Shown piece by piece: positions 20,062 through 30,824 of a stretch of 64,000 nucleotides of DNA. Below the pieces are notes generated by a model, which did not search any database, was not told where the DNA came from, and was given only the letters and a program-made list of their open reading frames with translations. The stretch comes from Limnephilus marmoratus (taxonomy: Eukaryota > Arthropoda > Insecta > Trichoptera > Limnephilidae), in contig OU862912.1 in NCBI GenBank assembly GCA_917880885.1, positions 52,129,117 to 52,193,116 on the forward strand, given 5' to 3'. Both the position numbers and the translations under genes were made by a program. Every line of letters begins with the position of its first letter. The stretch's first letter is position 1.

Positions 20062-20433
20062 TTAACATTAGCTCCACACACAAGGCCCCAAGGAAAAAAA
20101 ATTCTTCTGAACCTATGTCATCTTTGGGGATGGTGTGTAGAGGGTATTTTTAGGGAAAGGAAGGAGAGGAAGTTCTGGGAAGGTAAGAGGGATGGGTAGG
20201 AATCTGGGGGTCAATGTGTCTAAGAGTGATGGACGTATTAATCTCTTCCACCCACTAAGTGCATGGCGATGGGTCGAGAGAATCCGGCTGGAGAGCTCTA
20301 GGTTAGGTCTCCCTGAACAAGTCTGTCCCAATCTGGCCCGCCAAGAAGTAGGTGGGCAAACGCATTCGCTGCCAAGATCCAGACAAATCTCACCCCTTGA
20401 ATCCGGGCACTCCCCTACTAAGTCACCAATTGT
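20062..20433 (-). mobile_element. Family-B retroposon copy
   Basis: On the + strand it starts AACATTAGCTCCACACACAA, the 3' tail of the family in reverse. It continues through GGGATGGTGTGTAGAGGG and GGGTAGGAATCTGGGGGTC to CACTCCCCTACTAAGTCACC. It is 5'-truncated before the CCAATAAATGG segment seen in full copies. ORFs across it are artefacts. Confidence 0.8.
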
Positions 20434-21480
20434 AGTGAACAAAGTAATGGAGGATTTACAATATATTTTAATATGTTTATATCATTGAGACATTAGGTTT
20501 ATGTGATGCAATATTTGATTTTTTGACATTTCAGTACTTTTCAGAAACTCATTTTCGATCAAAATTGAAGATGTATTATTTTAGCTCTTAAGCCATCGGT
20601 ATGCAAAAATCATAGACATTCAAATTGATAGACCAACCAATCTGCAACAAACTTGGTTGCGCAGGGTGTGGGAGGGAACATGTCCGTCTCTCTTTCTGTG
20701 ATTCATCAATAAATGAATCTGAGACAGGTAACTCGCATTGAATGATCAATATTTAGTCCTCGAAAATAAAATTTGCTTTCGAATTACTACTCCTTTTTAT
20801 AATGGCGTGCAAATTGCTGGCTCCGTAAAAAACTTATCTACAATCTGCTACAAACTGCGTAAAAAACTTAGCCCCAAATCGGGTAAATATAAGTTAGGGC
20901 TAGTTTCTAAAATTAAATATTTTGTTACAGTAAATGTGTTATAATTTACCCAACTCACTCTTTTTTAGCGTCCCTACGCCAGGCGGATCATTTAAAAACA
21001 AACTTTCAGGTCCTGCGCAGAAAAGTCCTAATTTGGACTGCTCTGCAAACCTTTACCTTATTTTAAGGAACTTTACTTTTATGCGCAGGGTCTGGTTATT
21101 TCAACGTGCGCTCTTCGGCGGTCAATTATATATGACTAAAGTCATAGTTTATTCAAAGCATTCTTGAAACCTCCTGGTGCCAAAAATATGGTCATGTGGA
21201 TTGCTTCCAGCTAGTCGAAATGATACCCAGATTTCGTGTTAGGGCAAGTCAATCAATTTGAATGCAAATTAAAAAAAAAACATGTTAGAAAATACTTAAA
21301 ATGTTAACTGAAGTAGATGTATTTCAATGAGGTGAAAGATGTCATGCCAAAACTACCGGTTAGTGGTTGATACAAAGTAATGTTACATGTTACGGAGTGT
21401 TACCTTTCTTAAAAAAAACATTGTGAAGTTATGTATAGTTGTATACCTAATTAACTAACTAAACAGAAGTGAACAGAAAA
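20434..21480. other. No gene recognised
   Basis: Mixed sequence with no convincing ORF. A word near 20610 (CATAGACATTCAAATTGATAGACCAACC) resembles one near 17990. AGTCCTAATTTGGACTGC at 21024 is a small hairpin. Confidence 0.35.
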
Positions 21481-21589
21481 ATTTGCACGACAAAAAACGC
21501 TATGAGTAAAATGCAAAAGATATGGAGTGACAAAGGCATAATGAAGACCACTAAGATAAGACTCATCCGGGTGATGATTTTCACCGTAT

Positions 21590-22020
21590 TTTAATATGAT
21601 GTTGAAGCATGGACACTTAAAGCCAGTGAAAGAAAGCGGATAGACGCTCTCAAAATGTGGCACTTGAGAAAAATTCTCAGGATTCCATGGACTGCCAGAC
21701 GCACAAATGTGACCATTCTGGAAGAACTAGGCTTCCACAATAAGCTTTCAACTATCTGCCTACAATGTATTTTAAGATACTTTGGACAGATTGCTGGCCA
21801 AACTGAGGATACCAACTTGGAGAAACTCATAGTCACTGGCAAATATTTGGCAGAAGAAGCAGAGGAAGGTCACCAATGCGTTGGAGTGACCAAGTATCAC
21901 TGGCATCCGGTACGTCGGTGTCCGCAGCTCTCCACATTGTACAGAACCGCAAGAGCTTTGTCCACCAAGGAAATTGGAGTAAGGGTCACGATCCTCATCT
22001 ATGAGCAAATGACTTAAGAA
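21590..22020 (+). pseudogene. RTE-like LINE, C-terminal fragment of ORF2
   Basis: An open frame encodes AWTLKASERKRIDALKMWHL, RKILRIPWTARRTNV and LEELGFHNKLSTICLQCILR-YFGQI. This is the characteristic post-RT region of RTE/BovB-like LINEs (usual form AWTL...R.IDA.EMW..RR.LRIPW...RTN..IL..L). The RT core is missing and the frame decays after about 21850. It is a dead 5'-truncated copy. Confidence 0.75.
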
Positions 22021-22530
22021 GAAGAATATACCTAACTAAAATACGTAATATCTTAGCATCTATCTATTTAGACAACTAAATACTGAAGAGTTTTGTTTAT
22101 TAATTATAGAATTATATTCAATTCTTCTCTCATTAATTCGGTGATGATGGGAGAAGAAATTGAATAAAGGAAGGCTATGGTTGGGTAGGTTTAAAAGTCA
22201 CAGTATGTGGCACATGTATATGGGTACATACTCCGTCCGTGTGCGTGTGGGCCTGGCGTGTGTGGGGGTGTACGTGGGGCCCCCCGACTCCCTCTCGTGG
22301 CCGTGACTGCTTGCCCCAACTATTTAGCCATCAAACAATGCTTAAGATTATTATTTTTGGCAATAATGTATAATTAATTAATAAATCCATATTTGCAATG
22401 TGTATTTCTTTCTTTTAAATATTTGATAAGTGTCGTAATTTTTTAAGTTTACTCGCCGTGTTCATACGAAAGGTAAATTTCTGATTATATCTAAAATTGT
22501 GAGAATAAATTATAGAAAGGCTCCTAAAGC
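22021..22530. other. No gene recognised; possible 3' UTR of the disordered-protein gene
   Basis: AT-rich, with a GC-rich patch at 22230-22310. On the - strand an AATAAA signal (+ strand TTTATT near 22097) could serve the gene whose exons end at 22593-22637, if that last exon is terminal. Confidence 0.3.
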
Positions 22531-22612
22531 AACTTTCTTTTATAAATACTTTCAGCTTCACAAATCCTACAATTATAATATCCCGTGATTTTTCACAGGT
22601 CTGCGCTAGTGA
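22531..22612. repeat. Dispersed repeat shared with 53573-53655
   Basis: ATACTTTCAGCTTCACAAAT and CAATTATAATATCCCG..TTTTCAC and GCGCTAGT occur in the same order in both places. It lies directly against the last recognised exon of the disordered-protein gene, and the in-frame stop of that exon falls inside it. Confidence 0.6.
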
Positions 22613-22636
22613 ATGATGTAATAATATTCAACGTAC

Positions 22637-23406
22637 CAAGATTACTGCTACCAGATGAAAGAGTTTTCTTTTTAGCAATTTCAGGAGTTCTCAGCCGGGC
22701 GCTGTCCTGGGAGCGATCCCGGTGCAGAGTGGAGGATTCTCTTTCTCTGCGCTTATCCTTGGACCTGTCCCTATCTCGGTGGTGCGAGGAGTGCTCTTTC
22801 GCCCTCGCCCTTTCATCGTACCTTTCACCGTGGTGTGGGACGAGTTCTTTAGCAGCCTTGTCGTGAGATCTATCTCTTCGGTGTAAGGAAGTGTCTCTGA
22901 CTCTTGTCTTCTCGTGGGTTCTGTGTCCGTGATCTGAAGGATCGCGTACTCTGATTTTCTCATGGGATCCATCTTTATCGCTGCGAAGCGTTCTATCTCT
23001 GTGAATGGACGATGATTCTTTAGGTTTAACTTTGTCGTGAGATTCTTCCTTGTGAGTTTTGGTTTGAGAAGCGACGCGTGAAGAAGAGTGGCGCACTTTA
23101 ATAGGGTCGTAAGATTCATCACCGTGGTAGGAGGCGGTGTCTTTAGCTCTGACTCTTTCTCTCTGGTGTCCCGTCTCACGGTCTAGCGATGTGTCAGCAC
23201 TCCGGGATTTCTCCCGATGTAGAACCCTCACCCGGTTGAGGGAAGAGATGGTTCCTTCTTGCAGTTTTTCTCGGCGACGACTCCTCTCTTTAGTGCTTGA
23301 TTTGGTTCGGCTGCTGGTTTTATCTTTAGTTCCATTTCTTTCAACAGCCTTTATAGTTGAAACAGCTGTTTTGTGGCGAATTTCCGGCAAAACAGTTGAA
23401 AGTGTT
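22637..23406 (-). CDS. Disordered-protein gene, exon E (Arg/His/Asp/Ser-rich tract)
   Basis: The acceptor is tttacag|AACACT, and two bases from exon D complete the first codon. About 256 residues follow, with repeated charged words such as SHDK, HHRDRDRSKDK, HREKSRS and RRERES, an RS/RD-like low-complexity tract without a folded domain. A donor CTTG|GTACGT at 22637 would leave phase 1. Without splicing, the frame continues 14 codons to a stop at 22593-22595 inside a dispersed repeat. I prefer splicing because the repeat is foreign, but no downstream exon was found on this strand. Such tracts occur in RNA-binding and cytoskeletal proteins alike, so no function is assigned. Confidence 0.7.
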
Positions 23407-23517
23407 CTGTAAAAAAAAAAACATTTAAAAAAAAATAGTACGCAATCTCACCTCACGATTACTGAGTGAATTTCATCAACCATACGAAAAAATCTTAGGA
23501 ATTAATTTTTTTCTCAC

Positions 23518-24715
23518 CTGGATGAATATTTGTTATCTTTATTTTCATCTATAACAGTAGATGATGAATGAATATTAATAGACGTGTTTGAGTTGCTCTT
23601 CACGTCTCCATACTTGCTTCGCCTAGAAGTCTTCTTCTTGACAACATCCACCATGTTTCCTGGCAGATCTTCCGAGGAACTTCCGTGGATCTGGTACAGA
23701 GCGTCCCTGCTGTTGGCTCGGTGTAACCTTCGGGCCTTGACTGCTTCCACAGAGGATACCTTCTTACGCTGTGGCTTTTCCGGTGCAACGTTTTCTACTA
23801 CTTTACTTTTCACTCTATGGGTAGAGTTCTTTGAATCCCTCACAATGCTTTCAATGCTTGAATTCGAAGAATTTTTACTGCCAACTTTTTTGTTTGTGGC
23901 CAGTTGAGATCGGTTCCTTTCTCTAGTTCCATAGTCTGCCTGCACAGCTTTAGTTTCCAAAGTCTTGGCTCTGTGAGTAAATGTTTCAGATATTGTCTCC
24001 AACGGTTTGATGGATCTTTTTTTATTTCTGTTCTTTGGATCGCCGTCGTCTCCTGAACTGACATGGCTTGACTCCTCGTCCGAATATCCATTTAATGCTT
24101 GAAGTATTTCATCTGCAGCTTTAGTTAGTTCCTCGATAATAGACTCACCGGGATGTTTGACCTTTGTCGGTTTTAATTCAGTGTTAGTGTTATTAATGAC
24201 AAGGTTTTCGTATATCGGCGATTCAGTTCGGGGTTCATATTTTCTCACCTCGGAACTTGTGTTTAGTGGCATTGTATAGTTAGATTTTGTGTAAGATGTA
24301 TTGGTTGCTGGTGTGTTAGAAATTTTAATGTTTTTATCTTTACTTTCGAAAGTGTTAATCTTCGTTGCTGAAGTTTCTCTTGAATGAGAATCGGTGACGC
24401 CAAAGTAAGAAAGTTCGTGTTGTTTCAACTTCCTCGCAGATCCTCTAGCTGGCATCAGGGAACGTGGAGTGGAAATGGAATCAGCGAATGTAGTCTGGTT
24501 CCTGTCTTCCGCTGCTTGTGCAGAGTCCTTTTTAATATTAGGCGACGTTTCTTTTTTGGCCGAGTTTAGGTTGGTCACACTCTTATCAAAGATTTGTTTC
24601 TTCTCCGTGACAATGTGATTCTTTTGGACATTTTGTTGAGAGGCCAGTGTAGATGCGTGAGTTCTGTCAGGGCGGCCATTAAGGTTCCTGCCATTATCAA
24701 ATATTTCTTTGTATC
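23518..24715 (-). CDS. Disordered-protein gene, exon D
   Basis: The exon is bounded by ttttttag|GATAC and CCAG|GTGAGA. Phase fits the preceding exon (one base carried in) and the next (two carried out). It encodes ~399 residues, Ser/Lys/Asn-rich. Distinct islands that look conserved are SARKLKQHELSYFGV (near 24430), PGESIIEELTKAADEILQAL (near 24120, predicted helix) and ARRLHRANSRDALYQIHGSS (near 23700), followed by an acidic SSEDLP. These short ordered islands in a disordered chain suggest binding motifs. I do not recognise the family. The intron to exon E is 111 nt. Confidence 0.8.
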
Positions 24716-25323
24716 CTAAAAATAAAATAAATTTCAACAGCTAGCAGTAAGTGTAACAATAAAAGCATGCAGTATAATTATATTAACGAGTTTAATGAAA
24801 TCACTCTCTAACAATTAGTGCATGTAAAGTTACGTAAAGGAGCAATTATGTCCGAGAGTAATTATACATAGTTGCTCTGAGGAATATGCTCAGTTTTCAT
24901 TTGGAGTCATGTAATATAAAATAATATTATCATGTTGTTGCATGTGTTGTGTAGTTGTGTATGGGTGTTTGTGTATGTATTATAGTGGTGTGAGAAGGGT
25001 GGTGCAATATTGCATGTCTTTGCAAACATTCATGACCATCCACCGTTAATTTGATTAATTTCCTCGATGAAATATGTGGTATTATGATCATGCTGATGGA
25101 AATGGATGAGTATTAAGTTTCCTGGATGAAACCGTGCTTTGAACATTTGTAACCTTTTTACAATGATGATTTTAAAAGGTAAGCTTTGGCGACTCAATTA
25201 AATGATATTGGTATTATTACTGTCAGGCCAGTGAGGAAACTCTCGCATCAGACTAAACATACTCTAACATAAATATTCACACAATCTACATGAAATGGAA
25301 TATGTTTGAATTGGTTATTTTAC

Positions 25324-25905
25324 CTGTGCTGATGAGAGTTTGGGAACTGTTAATGGGGTTGTTAGCGAGTGGTTTAGTGTCATGGCGGATAGCGGTTAGT
25401 GGAGCACACTGCGGCAGTACAGTGCGCTGGGCACGCCGCCGGCTCCAGGACAGGCTGCCCCCGCTCCCTCCCCCCGAGCCCCCCTGTGCCCCCCCGGCCG
25501 CAGCGCCCCGCAGGCTGCCCCAGGACAGGCCCCCGGAGCGCCCCATGAGGCTGCGCACTTCCTCGTCCGCGCTGTCCTCGCTATTGTCATACATCTTGCG
25601 CAACTCGCACAACTTGCTCTTGTAAGCGGTCTTGACAAAACATCTGTCACTCTCTCCTATTAGTACCATGTTGCTGTTGGTATTACATGTTTCCGCTTTA
25701 GAAACTGAATTTTTTACTAATGCTGTTGATTTCAATTGGAACAGATCGTCAATAGATGTTCTATTACGCTTAAAGGCAGTCGGTTTGGTCGGAGATAAGT
25801 CTATGGATATTTTTGTCGTAATGTTTTCCCCTTTACAGTCGGATGAGTTTATACGGTTAATGCTGGAGATGTTAGTTGGCCGTTGATTTGATCGAACTAA
25901 ACAAT
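25324..25905 (-). CDS. Disordered-protein gene, exon C
   Basis: The exon is bounded by attttcag|ATTG and ACAG|GTAAAA, with phase 1 in and phase 1 out, consistent with both neighbours. It encodes ~194 residues. The front half is Ser/Thr/Lys-rich with RTSIDDLFQLKS. A charged stretch YKSKLCELRKMYDNSEDSAD follows, then a Gly/Ser/Ala-rich low-complexity segment (AAAGGAQGGSGGGSGGS) from an unusually GC-rich patch at 25420-25560. The antisense ORFs over that patch (25290-25625) are artefacts. The GC-rich patch contrasts with the AT-rich surroundings. Confidence 0.8.
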
Positions 25906-26650
25906 CTGAAAATATTAAAATGTATCATTTGTATTCATAAATCACATCATCGTCATTTGCATAGCAGATATTGAAAAAACCACATAAATGTTAGGTGAAT
26001 TACATCAGCCAGGGAGGAGACACCCACAGATTTATTAATTTATTATATTGTGCACTTCATTTCCTGAAACCTTGTGACTACATGCATACATCATACATTT
26101 GAAATAATAACACAATGGGGGGAAATATGCAAATAGCTTAATTTGGACACCTGTTTCACCGAGTTGCGAGTTAGTGCCAGTTTCCCACATGCAAAGCAAC
26201 AATGGGCCACATGACCTGTGCAGTTTTCAAGTTCACTAATTAATTTCGATTTACATAATAAGAGACTTGTTTTGAGGCACTATGTACATTATTTTTCTTG
26301 GTGTTTATTTGTTTTAAATAAATAAAATCAACCAGTTGCAGAAAAAATTTAAAAGTGACTTATGATTAGAGCCGGAACAAGATGTTTTATACGACAAGTG
26401 TACCCCCAACAAGAAGGCGACATTATTTTTCCACATCTTTAATTCATAAAAGTGCTTATTGGTCAATTGTATCGAAATTATGATGACATTCAAACTGAAG
26501 CGTACCAAATGAATTTCTTTTTTTGTCAGCCAATTTTGGCACACTTTGTCACTCTTTTCCCGGCTCTTATGACGTGCTATGTATTTCATGAGTGATATGA
26601 TTAAATATTATTTTGTTCAACAACCAGTAAGCGGTGTTAAATAAACTTAC

Positions 26651-29144
26651 CCTCAGATTTGACAAAATCATGTTTATTTTCCGATTGGCGGAATGATGTC
26701 TCTATAACCGCATCACCACCATTCCCAAAGTTCACTTTGGTTGAATAGCCCTTAGCTTCAATATTGGGAGTGCCATTACCCAAATTTATTTTATTACAAC
26801 TCGATAAGAGACCCTTATTGACTTTGCTGACTTCACTGACAGAAGACATCATACATGTTTCTTTGTTTGACTTTAGCGAATTCTCGCCATGGCCCAGAGA
26901 TTTCATCACGCTGTCATTTGGAATATCATCAGTCGGATCATTATTGAGTAAAACAGAAGACTTCCAAATTGATGGTTCCTCGGTACGTTTCACAGGTCGA
27001 AGTTTAACTCCCCATAAGTTTTGTTCAGCCGCCTCGCTTTCTGTGGGAGGTTCTGGATCTTCACCAAGAAGGTAGGGACGTGGCTTTATGGGTTTATTTT
27101 TCAAAATCCCACGAGGCTGCTCGCCTTCTGATAAGTCTCCGTTGATCTGGACTATCGATGGGCACTCTTTCTTTTCTGCGAGTTTTGGTGAATCTTTGGC
27201 TGTTGATTTAATTTCTGTTATGACAGCGTAATTAAGTTTCATCTTTTCACTAGAAATGGCCGTAGGATCCTCTATTCCCAGAACCTTATTGTCTTCTACA
27301 CTATCACCGAATCGAGTCACAGGTAGTTTGTTATTCTTATCTTCCTTAACAGCAGCAGCAGCGGCGCCACTGTTTCGTCGCCTTCTCCTGAAGTTATTGG
27401 TGGAAGGTGGTTTTCCGTCAGATTCTACAATATTGACACGACCCGATTCAGCAGTAAAATGTACTTCAGTTTTACAAAACTCAACTTTTTTACTTTTCTT
27501 TTCGATGCTATCTTCACTGTTTTCCTCAATTTTAAGGCCAGAATTTGCGGTGGAAAAAAATGTTTTCGTCACAGAATTTTTAGGCTCATACAAGTCTCTA
27601 ATTTCTTTTATTCCATCAACGGCAATTGTGTGTCTTTTAAAAGCAAATGGAGCTGTGGCTTCTGCTTTTGTTGAGTTTTCCACTGCGGAGCTCTCCACAC
27701 TGAGGGTGGTGCCTTCTGACAACTTCCTAAAGAAAAGCTGTTTGTTATTGTTTCCTGCCATGGAGTCATCTGCTTTGACTGGGACATGCACCGACAAGAT
27801 ATCGGGGTATTGAGTATCAGGGCGGTTATAGTCTCTCTGGTTGCTGCCTTCTTTTACTTCTTCGTCTTGCACACATTTATATTTATTTGACGCAAAAGAT
27901 TTTCTGTTTTTCTGCAGCCAATCTTCAAATGTTTCACGTTTTTCGGATTGGCCAAGAGTAACAACTGTGCTTCGGTTGTTAACGCCATTAGATAAAGAAT
28001 TGACAAGTTCAGACGATTGGCAAATCCCGCTGTCGGTTGAGGATTCAATGTTGTTTTTATCATGACTAGTCAAAGAATTGTTTTCACTTTTGTTAGCGAC
28101 TTTTTCGAAACCGTAAGACTTTCTCCGCATATACCAATCATCATTTCGATTGGAAGAGGTATTGGAGATTTTGGAAACTCTGGACTCCAGACTATTGGAT
28201 CCACCGGGATAGTTTTGCTTCTTTTCATTCTGCGCATTGAGCATGGCTTCCATCCCAAAGACGTAAGAACGAACTCTCGTGACTTTGGGTTCAGCTGGGG
28301 AATTATCTTCAGCTTTAGGAGGATTAATTTCAGCTTCAATACCATCGTCTCTCTCGGCTGGTGGCGGAAGGACTCTACTGTCTCCCTCGAATTCTGTTGA
28401 ATGATTTTTTAACCGTCCCCTTACCTCGTTCAATGTTTCCAGACTTATGAAACTTTTGGTCTTGAGAGTGCTGGGTTTTACGAGAAAAGTGTCGGAAAAA
28501 CTTGTGTCCATGCTTTCGGTATTTATACTTTCCGTTTCTTCTTCACGAATGACTGAGTTTTCCGAGGGCCCAAATAGGGACGGGTTGTGAAATAAAGTTT
28601 TCGGAAATAATGCGTTGTTTTGGACGCTTTCTAGTTCCCTTTTGATCCTGCTGACGCTGCCCCAGTTGTCGGGCAAGTCCAGGCACTTTCCCTGAGAGGG
28701 ACTCCGCCGCGGGAACTGTAGGGATCTCCGTATCTTAGAAGATCTCCGCCACTCTTCCAGCTGTTCTGATTCGTCTTTGAAAATACTGTCTTTTTCTGGG
28801 CAACTGTCGTAGAAACTTTCTTCCGATTCATTATCAGGGTAATTCACTTTATACTTCGTTCCCGAGTCTCTCTTTTCGTCCGAGTTGTTGGAACGTTTGT
28901 CACTGTCACTTCTCACTTCCACAATGTCCACACTGCTGGAGTTGCTCAGCTTGGAGATGCCGTTGGCGACGATGGAGGGCGATGTGAGCCTCTCCAGGCC
29001 CTCCCTGGCTTCCCTGGTGACCTGAGCAGCTAGCGTGGAGGTAGGGCGGATCCGCGAGGGGGGCCTGCGCGCCCCCAGGGCCCCACTCCGGCCTATGCTG
29101 GAACGATCCCTCTGGGAGCTAATATCCAATGGATTCACCAACAT
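26651..29144 (-). CDS. Disordered-protein gene, exon B (large, 831 codons)
   Basis: A 2,494-nt exon is bounded by ttttcag|ATG and GAGG|GTAAGT, phase 0 in and phase 1 out. It encodes a mostly disordered Ser/Asn/Glu/Lys-rich chain. Ordered-looking islands are [20 protein letters not shown] near the start, [63 protein letters not shown] and [20 protein letters not shown] with [12 protein letters not shown]. The last islands resemble short actin- or membrane-linker motifs only loosely. The long uninterrupted frame, flanking splice sites and continuity with four other exons make it coding. The family is not recognised. The numerous + strand ORFs here are shadows. Confidence 0.85.
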
Positions 29145-29254
29145 CTGAAAATATCATTGGTAACACTGGCTTCAGTCTGTAATGAACGTATTTTATTCTG
29201 TCTGTTTTTAATATCAGAAAACTGCGTTTACACACATTACAGGAAGAAAAATTG

Positions 29255-29437
29255 CTACTTCACTATTGAAGAATTAATTCTAAACTGTGTCTCTTGTGTA
29301 TTGTCAAAGGAACTAGCAGCATTGACCACCTGTGCAACGTGGATCAATGCTGCTAGCTCCTTAGAGCAGGCTCCATTAAAATAGCTGTAGAACAGGCTCA
29401 GCATGCTTACATTGCGTCTGTGCATTAGAGATGGCAA
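29255..29437 (-). pseudogene. LINE RT C-terminal fragment
   Basis: The peptide RRNVSMLSLFYSYFNGACSK continuing ELAALI matches the conserved C-terminal LINE segment also seen at 37485-37769 (HRRQVGMLSLFYRYYNGRCS). Within it AGCAGCATTGA and TCAATGCTGCT form a small inverted repeat at 29306-29360. It is a short dead fragment in the intron. Confidence 0.65.
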
Positions 29438-29457
29438 TTGAACCTTTTTTTATTAGA

Positions 29458-29838
29458 AGGGTCTTTTAAATGAAAGAAATGAGAGGAAGTTCTGGGAAGG
29501 AAAAAGGCATGAGGGGTGGGTAGGAATACTGGGATCAGTTGGTTAAAGAGTGCCAGACGTATGAATACTTCCCTTCCACTGCGGTGCAAGGCGAAGGGCC
29601 GAAAGAGTCCTGCTGGAAAGGCAAAATGATCTCCCTTAACCAGTCTCTCCCGATCCGACCCACCGCGCAGTAAGTGAGCAGACGCATCCGCCGCCAAGAC
29701 CTAGACTAACCTCACCCCGTGAACCCGGGCATCTCTGCTAAGTCACCAAACATAGCGAACTTGGGGTGACCTATGGCAGAGTTGTTGGGTTTCCAATAAA
29801 TGGTTCCCTGGACGGCGGTACCCCTACCCGCCTTTCAA
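29458..29838 (-). mobile_element. Family-B retroposon copy lacking its 3' end
   Basis: On the + strand it runs from GAGAGGAAGTTCTGGGAAGG through GCAGACGCATCCGCCGCCAA and CTCACCCCGTGAACCCGGGC to CCCTACCCGCC. The poly-A end, with its hairpin, is missing. It is inside an intron of the disordered-protein gene. Confidence 0.75.
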
Positions 29839-29921
29839 ATTAAACAAACTGCCCTCCTTTGCACAATTAATCGAAAGTATTACGTAAGAACACAATGGAG
29901 ACGTGATGATTGAATAGTCAC

Positions 29922-30098
29922 CTTAAGGTCATCGAAGGTTCGATGTCCCTGAGTGGATGTTGAGGAGGAGGAGTGCGAGGTGGTGACGGTAGCACGCAGC
30001 ACGCGCAGGGAGCCGGGCGCGCGAGCACTCATCACTTCCACCTGGCGCCGCGCGTGCACGGCGTGCCCGCCAGACCGCACCGCCACTCCGGCCACCAT
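29922..30098 (-). CDS. Disordered-protein gene, exon A (first exon visible)
   Basis: The exon is bounded by tttcag|ATG and AAG|GTGACT, 59 codons, phase 0 in and out. The peptide (MVAGVAVRSGGHAVHARRQV ...) ends with a Ser/Thr-rich stretch and HRTFDDLK. The first codon after the acceptor is ATG, so it could be an internal Met or the first coding codon after a 5' UTR intron. The same applies to exon B. CG-rich codon use here is unlike the AT-rich exons B and D. No upstream exon could be placed. Confidence 0.65.
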
Positions 30099-30194
30099 CT
30101 GAAACCAGTGAAAGTAAATGTTAATCAGTCATTCTGCATTCACATCTAGAAATCTGTACCCGTGCTGGATCGGCCAAAGACGGAAAGTTTGTAA

Positions 30195-30540
30195 AAGGTC
30201 GCAATAATAATGTCATTTTCGAATTGAATATGGAATAATAGAATGGGGATCTGCTTCACATAAGTACACATGCAACCTTAATACAATTCAAAAAAGTATC
30301 ATAAAGAACATACTGAAAGTACCCATTACAAAGCCTTCCATTGAAATTTTCAATAACTTTGACGTACCAAATGTACAACGAATACCTATACCTAAGCCAA
30401 AAATATACCTATCATTGAAACTATTCAAAAATACTAAATCCTCTACTAGACCGCGTATCCATCACACCAGATCGAATAAAAATTGCATACAAAACATTCC
30501 GAGTTATAAAACCGCATTTGGACAAATAAACTAATCTTAT
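30195..30540 (+). pseudogene. LINE C-terminal fragment related to the 68-2677 element
   Basis: The frame gives IEWGSASHKY, then IQKSIIKNILKVPITKPSIE and IFNNFDVPNVQRI. This parallels GWGSAASN, IIKTILKVPI and IFKQFDVPSIQKI of the intact LINE. It is diverged and lacks RT. Its end coincides exactly with the start of the palindrome at 30541. Confidence 0.75.
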
Positions 30541-30824
30541 GCCTACAAAACATGACATCTTTTTTCAGCCCGATTCCAATTAGAGACCAAAGTCTACGTT
30601 TTTCGCTTTACGCGATCGCCTCTACTTTCATCTCTATTTTCATATCTACGATTTCAGTTGGCATCACAGCAAACAGCATGATATTCATGTGTTGTTTGTA
30701 GTGATGGCAATTGAAATCGTAGATATGAAAATAGAGATGAAAATAGCGATCGAGTAAAGCGAAAATTTTTGACTTTGGACTCTAATTCGAATAGGGCTGA
30801 AAAAAGATGTCGTGCATTGTAGGC
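30541..30824. mobile_element. Palindromic MITE, 284 bp
   Basis: The ends are GCCTACAAAACATGACATCT at the left and GATGTCGTGCATTGTAGGC at the right, inverted, followed inward by TTTTTTCAGCCC in both. The arms extend over about 110 bp each (e.g. TCTCTATTTTCATATCTACG and its complement), leaving a short loop near 30680. The flanks give only an ambiguous TAT duplication, so the superfamily is open. Confidence 0.7.

Larger units (their letters stand above)
29145..29921 (-). other. Intron of the disordered-protein gene, filled with retroposon relics
   Basis: It is bounded by AAG|GTGACT and ttttcag|ATG on the - strand. It holds a LINE fragment (29255-29437) and a family-B copy (29458-29838), both on the - strand and so parallel to the gene. 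There are no other coding features. Confidence 0.6.

Noticed and set aside
22691..23179. 162-codon - strand ORF overlapping exon E
   Set aside because: Alternate frame of the charged repeat tract; only the other frame joins the upstream exon in phase.
25290..25625. 111-codon + strand ORF rich in Pro/Arg
   Set aside because: Antisense shadow of the GC-rich part of exon C; the sense strand has splice sites and continuity with four other exons.
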